Part shown: positions 8,541 to 17,438 of the stretch, in pieces
How the letters are laid out: every line of letters begins with the position of its first letter
Numbering within the stretch: position 1 is the first letter of the stretch
Assembly (NCBI GenBank): GCA_031550435.1
Contig: JAVBOO010000008.1
Coordinates: 12,292 to 76,291, forward strand
Origin: JAVBOO01 sp031550435
Lineage (GTDB): Bacteria; Bacillota; Clostridia; Lachnospirales; WRAX01
Direction of reading: 5' to 3'
DNA length: 64,000 nucleotides
Position numbers and translations under genes: made by a program
The notes under the pieces: model-generated
Databases searched by the model: none
Told to the model about the DNA's origin: nothing
The model's input: the letters and a program-made list of their open reading frames with translations, nothing else

Positions 8541-8646
8541 ATGAGGCGACAATTAAACCATTCGCTGAACTTGTCGCCTCAATCCCCATTAGGCCCAGGG
8601 CCGGTATAAGAGGGTGATTAAACCGCATGGTTTAATCGGGGGATCA
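8541..8646 (-). repeat. Repeat family C, copy 1 (uninterrupted)
   Basis: A roughly 105-bp element running from GAGGCGAC to GGGGGATCA, with a hairpin at each end: GAGGCGACAA...TTGTCGCCTC, and GATTAAACC-GCATGG-TTTAATC. It matches 11.67-11.83 kb and, most closely, 58.43-58.53 kb in opposite orientation. It lies between the two protease genes. Confidence 0.7.
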
Positions 8647-8702
8647 ATTAATGGATTTCACTATAACAAAATCTTACGGATATTTTTGGGGAGGTAATAT
8701 AA

Positions 8703-10229
8703 ATGAGCGACAATTACGAATTAGGCACAGGATTTGAGTCAAAACCGGTTTCTCATACGGCAGCTTCCATTCCCGGAGCATACGGCATTCCGGTATCGGA
8801 CAGGGACGCAGTGCCGGAACCGAGAGCGGCTGCTGTTCCCGTTTATGTTTCACCGTCGCCGGAGGTTGCGGAGCCGGCCAAAGACTGCGGATATTCATCT
8901 GCACCTCCGTATCCCTACGGTTATCCGGGCTATACAACGGCCTACGGCACTGCGCCGTCTGCAGAGCCGGCAAGCAACAACTCGTTCTATAACGAGAAAG
9001 TCAAGAAATCCGGCAAAAAGTCGGGAGCCTTAAAATCTGTGGCGATAATCGCGGCAGTGTCGTCTTTGTGCTTCGGTTTGGGCTTGGGAACAATGCTGCC
9101 CGTGTCACAGGCGTTTTTTGCGAACAGGGTTACACCCGCGCAGACAACGGGCAATACTTCCGGTGAGGGATTCAGCCTGATCAGACCCGGCACTGATGAG
9201 CCCGTTAATACAGGCTCGGCCATACAAGCGAGCTCGGACCTCAGTCCCGACTCGGTTTACACATATTCGGGGATAATTAGCCGGGTTGAACCTTCGGTCG
9301 TATGCATAACCGCGAAATCCGCGGGAACCTCCTATAATTTCTGGGGAGGCACAACTGACATGAGCTACGCCGGCTCAGGCATACTTTTCCACGAAACCGA
9401 CACGAAATATTACATTGCGACGAACTATCACGTTATATCGGCCGACGGTATGGCTTCCGGCCTGGAGATTTCTGTTTCGGTGGCGGGTTCGGCCCTGATA
9501 CCGGCAAAGGTTGTCGGTTTTAACGGTGAACACGATTTGGCGGTTATTTCAATCGAAAAAACCGAAGCGATAAAAACCGGGGTTGAAAGCGTTCACCTTG
9601 CGGTGTTCGGCGATTCTTCGAGCATGAAGGTCGGAGATGCGGTTTTGGCAATCGGGAACGCGATGGGCGAGGGCAATACCGCAACAAACGGCATAATATC
9701 GGCTAAAGACAAGACAATTGCTATAGAGAACAAAACGCTTGAGGTTCTTCAGACAAATGCGGCTATTAATCCCGGCAACAGCGGCGGCCCGCTTATCAAT
9801 CTCAAGGGCGAAGTCATAGGAATCAATACGGCGAAAATCTCTGCGATTTCGGCGGACGGCGTTGCGGAGGGTATGGGCTACAGTATACCGTCCGATGTAG
9901 CGAGGCCGATTATCGAAGACTTGATGAACGTAATCAATAAGGCCTATCTCGGCGTTACCTGCGGCACAATAACCGAAGCAGCCGCAAAACAGTACTCCCT
10001 GCCGTCAGCGGGAGCCTATGTAAACGAAGTTGCTGCAGGTTCTCCGGCAGAAAAGGCGGGGCTGAAAGCGACGGATATAATAACAAGCTTTAACGGAATG
10101 CCCGTTTTGTCTTCGTCGCAACTTGTTGAATATGTTCAGTCCTGTAAAATCGGCGACAAAGTGGAAATCAAGGTTATCCGCGACGGAAAAGACTATTTGA
10201 CGCTGAATGCGGAGCTTGGGCAGAGATAG
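8703..10229 (+). CDS. htrA: Membrane-anchored HtrA/DegP-type serine protease (copy 2)
   Basis: 508 residues, ATG behind GGGGAGGT. The layout matches the preceding gene: cytoplasmic tail, one membrane helix (about 112-138), protease domain with His243 (TNYHVI), Asp278 (EHDLAVI) and Ser360 (NPGNSGGPLI), and a single PDZ domain from about 415. The cytoplasmic tail differs completely: it is rich in Pro, Tyr, Ser and Ala (for example PPYPYGYPGYTTAYG) rather than acidic. The protease cores are clearly paralogous. Different tails on similar proteases suggest different regulation or partners inside the cell. Confidence 0.93.
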   Translation: MSDNYELGTGFESKPVSHTAASIPGAYGIPVSDRDAVPEPRAAAVPVYVSPSPEVAEPAKDCGYSSAPPYPYGYPGYTTAYGTAPSAEPASNNSFYNEKVKKSGKKSGALKSVAIIAAVSSLCFGLGLGTMLPVSQAFFANRVTPAQTTGNTSGEGFSLIRPGTDEPVNTGSAIQASSDLSPDSVYTYSGIISRVEPSVVCITAKSAGTSYNFWGGTTDMSYAGSGILFHETDTKYYIATNYHVISADGMASGLEISVSVAGSALIPAKVVGFNGEHDLAVISIEKTEAIKTGVESVHLAVFGDSSSMKVGDAVLAIGNAMGEGNTATNGIISAKDKTIAIENKTLEVLQTNAAINPGNSGGPLINLKGEVIGINTAKISAISADGVAEGMGYSIPSDVARPIIEDLMNVINKAYLGVTCGTITEAAAKQYSLPSAGAYVNEVAAGSPAEKAGLKATDIITSFNGMPVLSSSQLVEYVQSCKIGDKVEIKVIRDGKDYLTLNAELGQR

Positions 10230-10301
10230 TGAGGCAAAGCCGGCTGAGTCTGACCGGTGCGTCGGTAGGGGCGCATAAAGCGTTCTAAACCTCAAAATAT
10301 G

Positions 10302-10348
10302 AAAAAACTCCAAACCTGCGGTAAAACGCCCAAGGCTTGGAGTTTTTT
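10302..10348. terminator. Bidirectional intrinsic terminator
   Basis: Stem AAACTCCAA (10305-10313) with TTGGAGTTT (10337-10345), a T run on the right and an A run on the left. It serves the end of the second htrA gene and can also stop the converging ATPase gene. Confidence 0.8.
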
Positions 10349-10410
10349 GCTTGTTTACGGCTTGTCTTTGTTTGCGTGAGCACAGCGGCTGTAACTGCGG
10401 CAGCAAAGCC

Positions 10411-10956
10411 TCAGGCTTTAATTTCGGCGATTCCTTCAGCAATGTTCGCCTTAAGCCATTCGGAAACATCGCGGTTACTGAACGATACGCCTTCGAGAGC
10501 CTCCTTGACTTCGGCTGTGTCTAAAACATACTCATTGCCGTTGTAAACATGGGTGTATATAAAATTTATGTTCTCGTTCATGAGTATGAGTAAAAACATT
10601 GTATTCTCGATATCGCCCATCGGTGGCCTGTCTATATTGTCGTAATCCATATACGAAAACAGTCTTGTGCCCTTTCCCGGGGTGCTCTCCAACTCCAGGT
10701 TTCCTCCGCATTGCAGGCAGGTCTGTTCAAGCATCGGTATCCCGAGGCCGACTTTGCGTGTTGTTCTTGTGGTCGTAAACGGATTTCTGACATTGGCGAG
10801 TATTTCTTCGGACATGCCGCAGCCGTCGTCGGTAATTTCGAACGAAAGCCTGTTGCCCTCGGCATTTTCGATAATTGTTACGGCGACATTTTTTGCTCCC
10901 GCGGATATTGAATTTTGAGCTATATCCAATATATGCATGGAAAGTTCTTTCATCAT
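10411..10956 (-). CDS. GHKL ATP-binding protein (histidine-kinase-like ATPase domain)
   Basis: About 181 residues. The first plausible start is an ATG behind GGGGG at 10956, one codon before MKELSMHILDIAQNS, which is the characteristic N-terminus of a small clostridial ATP-binding family. N-box HILDIAQNSISAGAK, G1 ITDDGCGMSEE, G2 RKVGLGIPMLEQ. The C-terminal part (about 105-181, DIENTMFLLILMNENINFIY) is specific to this family and is not a phospho-acceptor domain. Relatives often sit beside NAD-linked [FeFe]-hydrogenase genes; here it is alone. The kinase substrate, if any, is unknown. Confidence 0.8.
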   Translation of the reverse strand: MMKELSMHILDIAQNSISAGAKNVAVTIIENAEGNRLSFEITDDGCGMSEEILANVRNPFTTTRTTRKVGLGIPMLEQTCLQCGGNLELESTPGKGTRLFSYMDYDNIDRPPMGDIENTMFLLILMNENINFIYTHVYNGNEYVLDTAEVKEALEGVSFSNRDVSEWLKANIAEGIAEIKA

Positions 10957-11106
10957 GTTTATCAGTCCCCCACAAAGAAATATGGAATAAAAAGGTAACA
11001 AGCTGACTATAATCTATGTAAGCGTGATTAAATTCAATCGTTACCGTCGAAAAAATAATGCTTAGTATGTAGACACCGGTAAAATCCTACATAACGGAGG
11101 AAAACT

Positions 11107-11382
11107 ATGAATTATATGCAAGAAGCTTTCGTCAGGAAAGACAAGCTTGGCAAAAAGCAAAAGGCCAACTCGGGTATGTCAGAAACCGAAGATATAGTTT
11201 TTATCATCAAGGGCTTGGAAAGAGAACTCGAGTTTATCCATGCCAGCCTTGATAACGTTACAGACCCTTCGCTTATAGACAGCTTTGTTTTCGAGCTGAA
11301 AGCCATACATATGCGTTATGAATATTATATGCGCATATGCAAAGATAAAGATGCAATTACTCCTATCGCAGACGTATGTTAG
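11107..11382 (+). CDS. YaaL-like DUF2508 protein
   Basis: 91 residues, ATG behind ACGGAGG. A small charged helical protein with the DUF2508-type core: IKGLERELEFIHASLDNVTD, then LIDSFVFELKAIHMRYEYYM. In Bacillus, yaaL lies between recR and bofA, and here too bofA follows after 9 bp, which supports the call. No biochemical function is established for the family. Confidence 0.75.
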   Translation: MNYMQEAFVRKDKLGKKQKANSGMSETEDIVFIIKGLERELEFIHASLDNVTDPSLIDSFVFELKAIHMRYEYYMRICKDKDAITPIADVC

Positions 11383-11391
11383 GAGGCAGCC

Positions 11392-11658
11392 ATGAACATA
11401 CTCAACACTCAATGCATTATTGCGGTTGCGGCGGTTTTATTTGTGATTATAATGCTTTTGCTTGCTTTTGGCAAGCATCTGAAGCTGCTGCTGAAGCTTG
11501 TAGCGACAGGAGCGGCTCTTCTGCTTGTCACAATGCTTATAAACGTTGCGACCGCGCCGCTCGGCATAGCCGTGGGCATAAATCCCGCGACATTTTCAGT
11601 GCTGGCGATTTTGGGGATACCGGGACTTGTGACGCTTTACGCCGTTCAGTTTTTGTAG
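11392..11658 (+). CDS. bofA: Pro-sigma-K processing inhibitor BofA
   Basis: 88 residues, ATG behind TTAGGAGG. Two or three hydrophobic stretches (residues about 8-25, 30-52 and 66-88), with the family pattern LLKLVATGAALLLVTMLIN and the conserved C-terminal GIPGLVTLYAVQFL. In Bacillus, BofA holds the SpoIVFB protease inactive in the forespore outer membrane until sigma-K is needed. It points to an endospore-forming lineage. It is probably co-transcribed with the DUF2508 gene. Confidence 0.87.
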   Translation: MNILNTQCIIAVAAVLFVIIMLLLAFGKHLKLLLKLVATGAALLLVTMLINVATAPLGIAVGINPATFSVLAILGIPGLVTLYAVQFL

Positions 11659-11672
11659 CAAGCGCAAAGCGC

Positions 11673-11828
11673 AGTTTAAACCCTGCGGTTTAATCGCCCC
11701 CTTGTACCGGCACTTTGGTCTTGAGGGGGATTAAGGCGACGAGTTATTACCGCGGAAGCTAAATACCGTATAAAATACTTACGCGGTTACTCGTGCCGAA
11801 GTAATAGCGAATGGGTTTAATCGCCCCT
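11673..11828 (+). repeat. Repeat family C, copy 2, split by a family A element
   Basis: It begins GCAGTTTAAACCCTGCGG and continues TTTAATCGCCCCC, then GGGGGATTAAGGCGACGAG. The end (GCGAATGGGTTTAATCGCC) follows only after a 60-bp family A element at 11746-11805. In the copies at 8.54 and 58.43 kb this inner junction is contiguous. Confidence 0.7.
11746..11805 (+). repeat. Repeat family A, 60-bp copy inserted in a family C element
   Basis: ATTACCGCGGAAGC at the left and GCCGAAGTAAT at the right form imperfect inverted ends. The inside reads TAAATACCGTATAAAATAC then TTACGCGGTTACTCGTG, as in the copies at 14.9 and 15.06 kb. No open frame is present. Confidence 0.75.
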
Positions 11829-12065
11829 CGACAATATTCGTGAAAGATTTCTTCGGATTTTATGCCACAAATGTAGAAAAATCTCGTTATTTGTATTATA
11901 GTAAATACCTGACAAGTAGGTTTGTTATGCAGGATATACGCCGAGGGAAGATTATCGGGAGGTTATCGCTGCAACAAGACCGGGCTAAAGCTCATAAGGC
12001 GGCGCGGACGAAAAGTTCCGCCGGGAGTCAGCGTGCTTGCTATAGTAAATAAACGGGAGAGTGCC

Positions 12066-14744
12066 ATGAAAAAAACTTTGCGAACATTTGCGGTAATCTT
12101 AACATTTCTGTTCATCATGAATAGCCTAATCACAAATACTTATGCCGAATCCGTCACGGTTGCCTCAGTCAAGCTGGGAACAGACAAGGAGTTCAGAGCC
12201 GTATGGGTCGCGACGGTGTATAACCTCGATTTTCCTTCGAAAAAAACTCTGACTGTCGAACAAATGAAAAGTGAGATAGACTACATATTGGACGAATCGG
12301 TTAAAATGGGCTTTAACGCCGTTGTTTTTCAAGTGCGCCCCTGTGCGGACGCTTTATATAAATCGGTCATATTTCCCTGGTCGGAATATTTGACGGGAAC
12401 ACAGGGTACGGCTCCGGCGGGGGGCTTTGATCCGCTTGCTTATTGGGTCGGCGAGTCGCACAAGCGCGGGCTTGAGCTTCACGCATGGGTTAACCCATAC
12501 AGAGTTTCGCATCCTTCCGCAAAACTGACGGACACATCGACTCTTCCCGCGTCCAGTCCCGCCAAAAAGAACCCGTCCTGGGTGGTTCCTTACAAAGACG
12601 GAGGTCTGTATTTTGACCCGGGTCTGCCGGAGACAAAGAAGCTTATTGTTGACGGAATATCCGAAATCATAAACAACTATGATGTTGACGGAATACATCT
12701 CGACGACTACTTCTATCCCGGGAAAGATTTTCCCGACGACTTATCGTATGCAAAATACGGACAGGGTCAGAACCGGGATGATTGGCGCAGAGAAAACGTA
12801 AACGATGTAATAAAATCAATACAAAAGCTTATAAAAGAAAAGAAACCGAGCGTTCAATTCGGTATATCCCCGTTTGCCATATGGCAAAACAAGACTTCTT
12901 CTCCGTTCGGCAGCGATACTAAGGGCAACGAGAGCTATAAGGCTCATTTTGCCGACACTCGCAGATGGGTAAAAGAAGGCTGGATAGATTATATCTGCCC
13001 GCAGATATATTGGTACATAGGCTATGAAATTGCGGACTACAAAAAAGTTCTGGCGTGGTGGGAGGATGTTTGCTCAGGAACGAATCTCAAGCTCTATGTC
13101 GGGCACGCGGCCTATAAGCAGAGCAGCGGAGACAAAAACTGGACAAACGAGATTGTTCGCCAGCTGAAAGTGAACGAAACGTCTGAGCTTGTAAAAGGCT
13201 CGGTGTTTTTCAGGTTCGGACTTATAACAGGCGATGTTAAAAATCAAATAGCGGAATACTACGCGAACAAGACGACATTGCCGAAATACTCGGTCAAGAC
13301 TTATTTAAAAATGAATAAACTTGCCGTGTCGGTTCCTGCTGCAAACGTTTCGGTCAAGGCCTCGGCGAAGGGCTATAATATCATGGGTACGTGCGTACCG
13401 GATAAAGATTTATTCGTAAACGGCACCCCGGTCACATTGAGAACCTCAGAGGGCTTTTTCAGCTACTATACAGAGCTTCAACCCGGAGAGAATAAATTCG
13501 TTTTCACGCAGCCCGGTCAGGAAAGCGTAACGAGAGTTGTAACAAAGGCCATACCCGCAACTCCTGCGCCTTCGACTCCTCCGGCACCACAGCCTTCCGC
13601 ACCGACTCAGACGCCCGCTCCGTATGTAATCGAGCTTTCGAGCTCGAGCGCTAAGTATGCGACAATCAAGCTTGCGAGTGCCTGGTCTTTTTCCGGGCCG
13701 ACCTCGGATAACGGCTCGGCGTGGCAGCTTATGTACGGTCAGAAGGATTTGGTAACAGCGATAACGAGGGATAACGCTTGGGTAAGGCTTTCGTCCGGTC
13801 AGTGGATAGATACGGACAGCGTCACGCTGAGTGACGAAACTAAACGTATAAATAACAAGCTTGTCGATATTAAGTATGACATAAGCGGAAACTATGATTT
13901 GATCTCATGGGGTACGGAGGCGTATCCGGCGACCAGGGCGTTTTTGGAGGGCAACAAGCTTTCGGTATATTTCGGGATGACGACTGCGGCGCAGCTACCC
14001 GTTATCAAACTTCCCGAAAAGTCAATGTTTTCGTCGGCAACGATTAACACGCTCGAAGGCGCACCCGGTTACACGTTTGTGCTTAAAGACAGCGCAAGTG
14101 TCGAAGGTTTCAGTATTGACTATTGGAACGGAAGAATTTTCTTTAATGTAATGCAAAAAAGAGCTCTCGCGCAAGGCGACAAACCGCTTGCGGGCTTTAC
14201 GATAGTAATAGACGGCGGACACGGCGGAAGCGACTCGGGAGCCATAGGAGCGATGGGCCTCGGGTTAGCCGAAAAAGATTTGAATTTGATTAATTCGCGC
14301 AATGTTTCGGCCGAACTTGAAAAGCTCGGCGCAACGGTAGTCAGAGTGCGTAATTCCGATACGTTCTATACTTTGAAGGAAAGAACGGAGATCAGCAGAA
14401 AAGTCAAGCCGAACCTGTTTGTATCGCTGCACTGCAACAGCGTCGACACAACGGTTAACGGGAACAATGCAAGCGGTCTTACGGTTTGGTACAGAAACGA
14501 AAACAGTAAGAAGTTTGCAGGCAAGCTCATGGATTATCTGCACGGAATAAACCCGAACACAAACAGGGTTAAGGCCTCGAACCAGTCTAATTACTATGTT
14601 TGCCGGCCGGTTTGGACTCCGTCGGTTATAATTGAAACGAGTTTCCTTTGCAACATTAAAGATTTCTCTTGGCTTTCGAATCCCGATAATCAGGAGCTGC
14701 TTGCCAAAAAGATAGCCGAGGCTGTAGTGGAATATTATAAATAA
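12066..14744 (+). CDS. Secreted GHL10-family glycosidase fused to N-acetylmuramoyl-L-alanine amidase
   Basis: 892 residues, ATG at 12066 behind ACGGGAG. Order: signal peptide (1-28); GHL10/FenI-like barrel (about 43-390) with FRAVWVATVYNLDFP, FQVRPCADALY and a VDGIHLDDYFYPG motif carrying the likely catalytic acids; a beta-rich middle with a Pro/Ala/Thr linker (around 500-520); a further beta-rich segment; and Amidase_3 (about 708-892) with zinc ligands in DGGHGG, LAEKDLN, SLHCNS and IIETSF. The first domain is predicted to cut a cell-wall or glycan polymer, the second the bond between MurNAc and the peptide. It is probably a cell-wall remodelling enzyme, perhaps in sporulation. A terminator follows. 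Confidence 0.9.
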   Translation: MKKTLRTFAVILTFLFIMNSLITNTYAESVTVASVKLGTDKEFRAVWVATVYNLDFPSKKTLTVEQMKSEIDYILDESVKMGFNAVVFQVRPCADALYKSVIFPWSEYLTGTQGTAPAGGFDPLAYWVGESHKRGLELHAWVNPYRVSHPSAKLTDTSTLPASSPAKKNPSWVVPYKDGGLYFDPGLPETKKLIVDGISEIINNYDVDGIHLDDYFYPGKDFPDDLSYAKYGQGQNRDDWRRENVNDVIKSIQKLIKEKKPSVQFGISPFAIWQNKTSSPFGSDTKGNESYKAHFADTRRWVKEGWIDYICPQIYWYIGYEIADYKKVLAWWEDVCSGTNLKLYVGHAAYKQSSGDKNWTNEIVRQLKVNETSELVKGSVFFRFGLITGDVKNQIAEYYANKTTLPKYSVKTYLKMNKLAVSVPAANVSVKASAKGYNIMGTCVPDKDLFVNGTPVTLRTSEGFFSYYTELQPGENKFVFTQPGQESVTRVVTKAIPATPAPSTPPAPQPSAPTQTPAPYVIELSSSSAKYATIKLASAWSFSGPTSDNGSAWQLMYGQKDLVTAITRDNAWVRLSSGQWIDTDSVTLSDETKRINNKLVDIKYDISGNYDLISWGTEAYPATRAFLEGNKLSVYFGMTTAAQLPVIKLPEKSMFSSATINTLEGAPGYTFVLKDSASVEGFSIDYWNGRIFFNVMQKRALAQGDKPLAGFTIVIDGGHGGSDSGAIGAMGLGLAEKDLNLINSRNVSAELEKLGATVVRVRNSDTFYTLKERTEISRKVKPNLFVSLHCNSVDTTVNGNNASGLTVWYRNENSKKFAGKLMDYLHGINPNTNRVKASNQSNYYVCRPVWTPSVIIETSFLCNIKDFSWLSNPDNQELLAKKIAEAVVEYYK

Positions 14745-14771
14745 GGTTTCTGGCAAGGGGTATTGATAAAC

Positions 14772-14804
14772 AAAAGCGGTCGTTTCTTTGCGGCCGCTTT
14801 TTTA
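14772..14804 (+). terminator. Intrinsic terminator of the wall hydrolase gene
   Basis: AAAAGCGG (14772-14779) pairs with CCGCTTTT (14794-14801), followed by a T run. Confidence 0.8.
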
Positions 14805-14889
14805 TTTTTGGGCGGACAAAGTTCGTTTTGGCATTTTTAACTTTATTCACTATATACTTATGCAAGATATTGTGTTATAATTTAACGCT

Positions 14890-15062
14890 ATTACCGCGGA
14901 ACTATTACCGCGGAAGTTAAATACCGCATAAAATACTTACGCGGTTACTCGTGCCGAGCAGACGCGTTTAGATACGCCGCAGCGCTCAAATGCGGCGCAT
15001 CTGCGTCTTAGCGAGGGAACAACAAAATATAGCGTTTTTCTATATTTTGTTGCCGAAGTAAT
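14890..15062 (+). repeat. Repeat family A, long copy (about 160 bp)
   Basis: A short duplicate ATTACCGCGGAACT (14890) precedes the full element at 14904-15062. It contains the 60-bp core, then an insert with the nested palindrome GCCGCAGCGCTCAAATGCGGC and TCTGCGTCTTAGCGAGGG, then ACAAAATATAG-CGTTTTT-CTATATTTTGT, ending CCGAAGTAAT. It is followed directly by a second copy. Confidence 0.75.
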
Positions 15063-15148
15063 ATTACCGCGGAAGTTAAATACCGCATAAAATACTTACG
15101 CGGTTACTCGTGCCGAGCAGACGCGTTTCTGCGTCTTAGCGAAGTAAT
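15063..15148 (+). repeat. Repeat family A, 86-bp copy in tandem
   Basis: It starts ATTACCGCGG at the base after the previous element ends and stops at GAAGTAAT (15148), 39 bp before the helD start codon. It lacks the ACAAAATATAG hairpin of the longer copy. Confidence 0.75.
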
Positions 15149-15186
15149 AAAAAGCGTTGATACAGGCCGTAGGAGGAGGAACCCGC

Positions 15187-17424
15187 ATGTCCGACATATT
15201 GCATGAGGAGCAGCAATATTTTAACGAGACACTCAGTTTTTTAAAGGATGAGCTTAACGAAAAACTCGGTTTTTTAAAAAACCAGAGAAACGAGCTTATT
15301 TCTTTAAACAAAGAGATGTTTTCGAGCACGGCGGCTCATAACCTCGATGAAGATAAAAACATAGAAACGATACAATATCTCGAACTGCTAAATTCTCTCG
15401 CGCATACTGCCGATTTTGCGGACAACCGGGTCAGAAAATATGAAAAAATGCTTTCTTCTCCATATTTCGGACGTTTCGATTTTAAAGAAGACGGCTCGGA
15501 CTTGATCGAAAAGCTGTATATAGGATATTTTAATCTGATGAATGCAAACGGTTCGAAAATATACGTTTTGGACTGGAGAACGCCTGTCGCTTCGATGTTT
15601 TACAGGTTTGAGCGAGGAAGAGCGTCTTTCACCGCACACGCGGGCGAAGTGGCCGGGGAAATCCTACTCAAACGCCAGTTTAAAATCGAAAACAGTGAGC
15701 TTAAATATCACTTCGACACAGATGTCGTTGTGAACGACAGCCTGCTTTGCGAGGTACTTTCCCGCAGCACCGCCGGAAAAATGAAGACCATAGTCGAAAC
15801 TATACAGAAAGAGCAGGACTGTATAATCAGAGAAACAAAAAGCGATGTTGTAGCGGTTCAAGGCGTTGCCGGAAGCGGAAAAACAAACGTTGCCCTTCAC
15901 AGAATAGCCTATCTGTTATATGAGGGCAGGAAAAACGGAACAGACAAAAACGATATTTTAATTGTGTCTCCTAATAATATTTTCTCGGAATATATTGACG
16001 AGGTTTTGCCGACACTCGGAGAAGAGGCGGCAAACCAGACAACGCTTTACAAGATACTGAAAAGCGCGTTCAAGAGCATGAGGATACAGAACAAGAGCAG
16101 CCGTTACGAGCTGTTTGTCAGCAATCCCGGGCGAAGAGACGCCATGCTCGCGGCTTCGGAATTTAAGGACTCGGAAGAGTTTTCGCTTATACTCGACAGG
16201 TATCTCGACTATTACCTGAGAAAGAGCCACGACTTTGAGGATGTATATTTCAACAAAGAGCTGTTGATATCTTCGCGCGAATTGAAGGCGCTGTTCCTGG
16301 ACAATAAAATTAACGTTTCGGCTGAAAGCTCATTAAACAGGCTGAATACCCGTGTAATGAATATGATAAACGAGCAAGCGCCGAAGCTTCATGCTCGGAT
16401 TTACGAGCTGGTCAGCAAAAATCCGAAGATGATGTTTGAGGAAGAAAAGAATGCTAAGCGCATTGTTTCGGGCATTATCGAAGACATAAAACGCAAGTTG
16501 AAAAAAGAGTTCAGTATTGATTGTTTCAAGCTGTATTATGAACTTATATCGGACGAGGCGTTTTTCCGCAGGTTAGCCGGTGACATTGCGCTTCCCAAGA
16601 GCATCGGACGCATACTTTCAGGCGCGAAAATGAACTTGGACAAGGGATATATTCCTTTTGACGACGCTTGCGCCATGCTGTACCTGAAGCTGAAAACTTC
16701 AACGAACAGGGAACACGGCAATATAAAACACGTTATCGTTGACGAAGCGCAGGACTACGGAACACTTGTGACAAAGTGTTTTTCGATGTTGTATCCTAAG
16801 GCGAAATTCACGTTTCTCGGCGACATAAACCAATCTATAGAACGCCCGAACGGTGAAGGGATAGTAAAGGTACTGGACCTGGCGTTTAAAGATAAAAGCG
16901 TTTCATCGTTTACTTTGACAAAATCGTATCGTTCATCGTTTGAGATTACCGAGTTTGCGAACGGAATAATTGGTATGACCACAGAAACTCCGTTTATCAG
17001 GCATTCGGAACAGGTGAAGCTCGAAAGGACGCAAAACGACGAAAGTTTTTCGCAGATGGTTGACAGAATACTGCATCGCCTGTCCGAGCAGAAACATAAT
17101 TCTATCGCGGTTGTTACGATGAGCATGGATAGCGCGAGAGAAATATATGAGAAGACGACTCTCGACAGAACGAAAATTTGCTTCTTTGGAGATAAAAACC
17201 CGACAAAATTACTCTTGCCGGGCGTTATAAGCATTTTGCCCGCCTATATGGCCAAGGGTCTTGAGTTCGACGCGGTTATCATCTGCGGAAATGAGTTCAG
17301 ACGGAAAGATTTGTTTACAAAAAAACTTTTGTATGTAGCGTGTACGAGAGCGCTGCATAAGCTGTATATTTGCGAAGACGCGCAAGACACATCCGGCTCA
17401 AGCGGGTTGCGCGGGAAAATTTAG
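15187..17424 (+). CDS. helD: HelD-like UvrD-family ATPase (RNA polymerase recycling)
   Basis: 745 residues. The ATG at 15187 follows AGGAGGAGG. The N-terminal coiled-coil region (about 1-110) and the conserved YVLDWRTPVASMFYRFERG block are typical of HelD. The ATPase core is split: Walker A GVAGSGKTNVALHR near residue 226, motif II VDEAQDYG near 518, a C-terminal motif VACTRALHKLYIC. HelD removes RNA polymerase from stalled complexes using ATP. A HIT-family gene starts 14 bp downstream in the same direction. Confidence 0.9.
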   Translation: MSDILHEEQQYFNETLSFLKDELNEKLGFLKNQRNELISLNKEMFSSTAAHNLDEDKNIETIQYLELLNSLAHTADFADNRVRKYEKMLSSPYFGRFDFKEDGSDLIEKLYIGYFNLMNANGSKIYVLDWRTPVASMFYRFERGRASFTAHAGEVAGEILLKRQFKIENSELKYHFDTDVVVNDSLLCEVLSRSTAGKMKTIVETIQKEQDCIIRETKSDVVAVQGVAGSGKTNVALHRIAYLLYEGRKNGTDKNDILIVSPNNIFSEYIDEVLPTLGEEAANQTTLYKILKSAFKSMRIQNKSSRYELFVSNPGRRDAMLAASEFKDSEEFSLILDRYLDYYLRKSHDFEDVYFNKELLISSRELKALFLDNKINVSAESSLNRLNTRVMNMINEQAPKLHARIYELVSKNPKMMFEEEKNAKRIVSGIIEDIKRKLKKEFSIDCFKLYYELISDEAFFRRLAGDIALPKSIGRILSGAKMNLDKGYIPFDDACAMLYLKLKTSTNREHGNIKHVIVDEAQDYGTLVTKCFSMLYPKAKFTFLGDINQSIERPNGEGIVKVLDLAFKDKSVSSFTLTKSYRSSFEITEFANGIIGMTTETPFIRHSEQVKLERTQNDESFSQMVDRILHRLSEQKHNSIAVVTMSMDSAREIYEKTTLDRTKICFFGDKNPTKLLLPGVISILPAYMAKGLEFDAVIICGNEFRRKDLFTKKLLYVACTRALHKLYICEDAQDTSGSSGLRGKI

Positions 17425-17438
17425 TGCGGGGTGAGTAT

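Noticed and set aside
14890..15148. CRISPR array
   Set aside because: The repeated units are two long palindromic elements without regular spacers.
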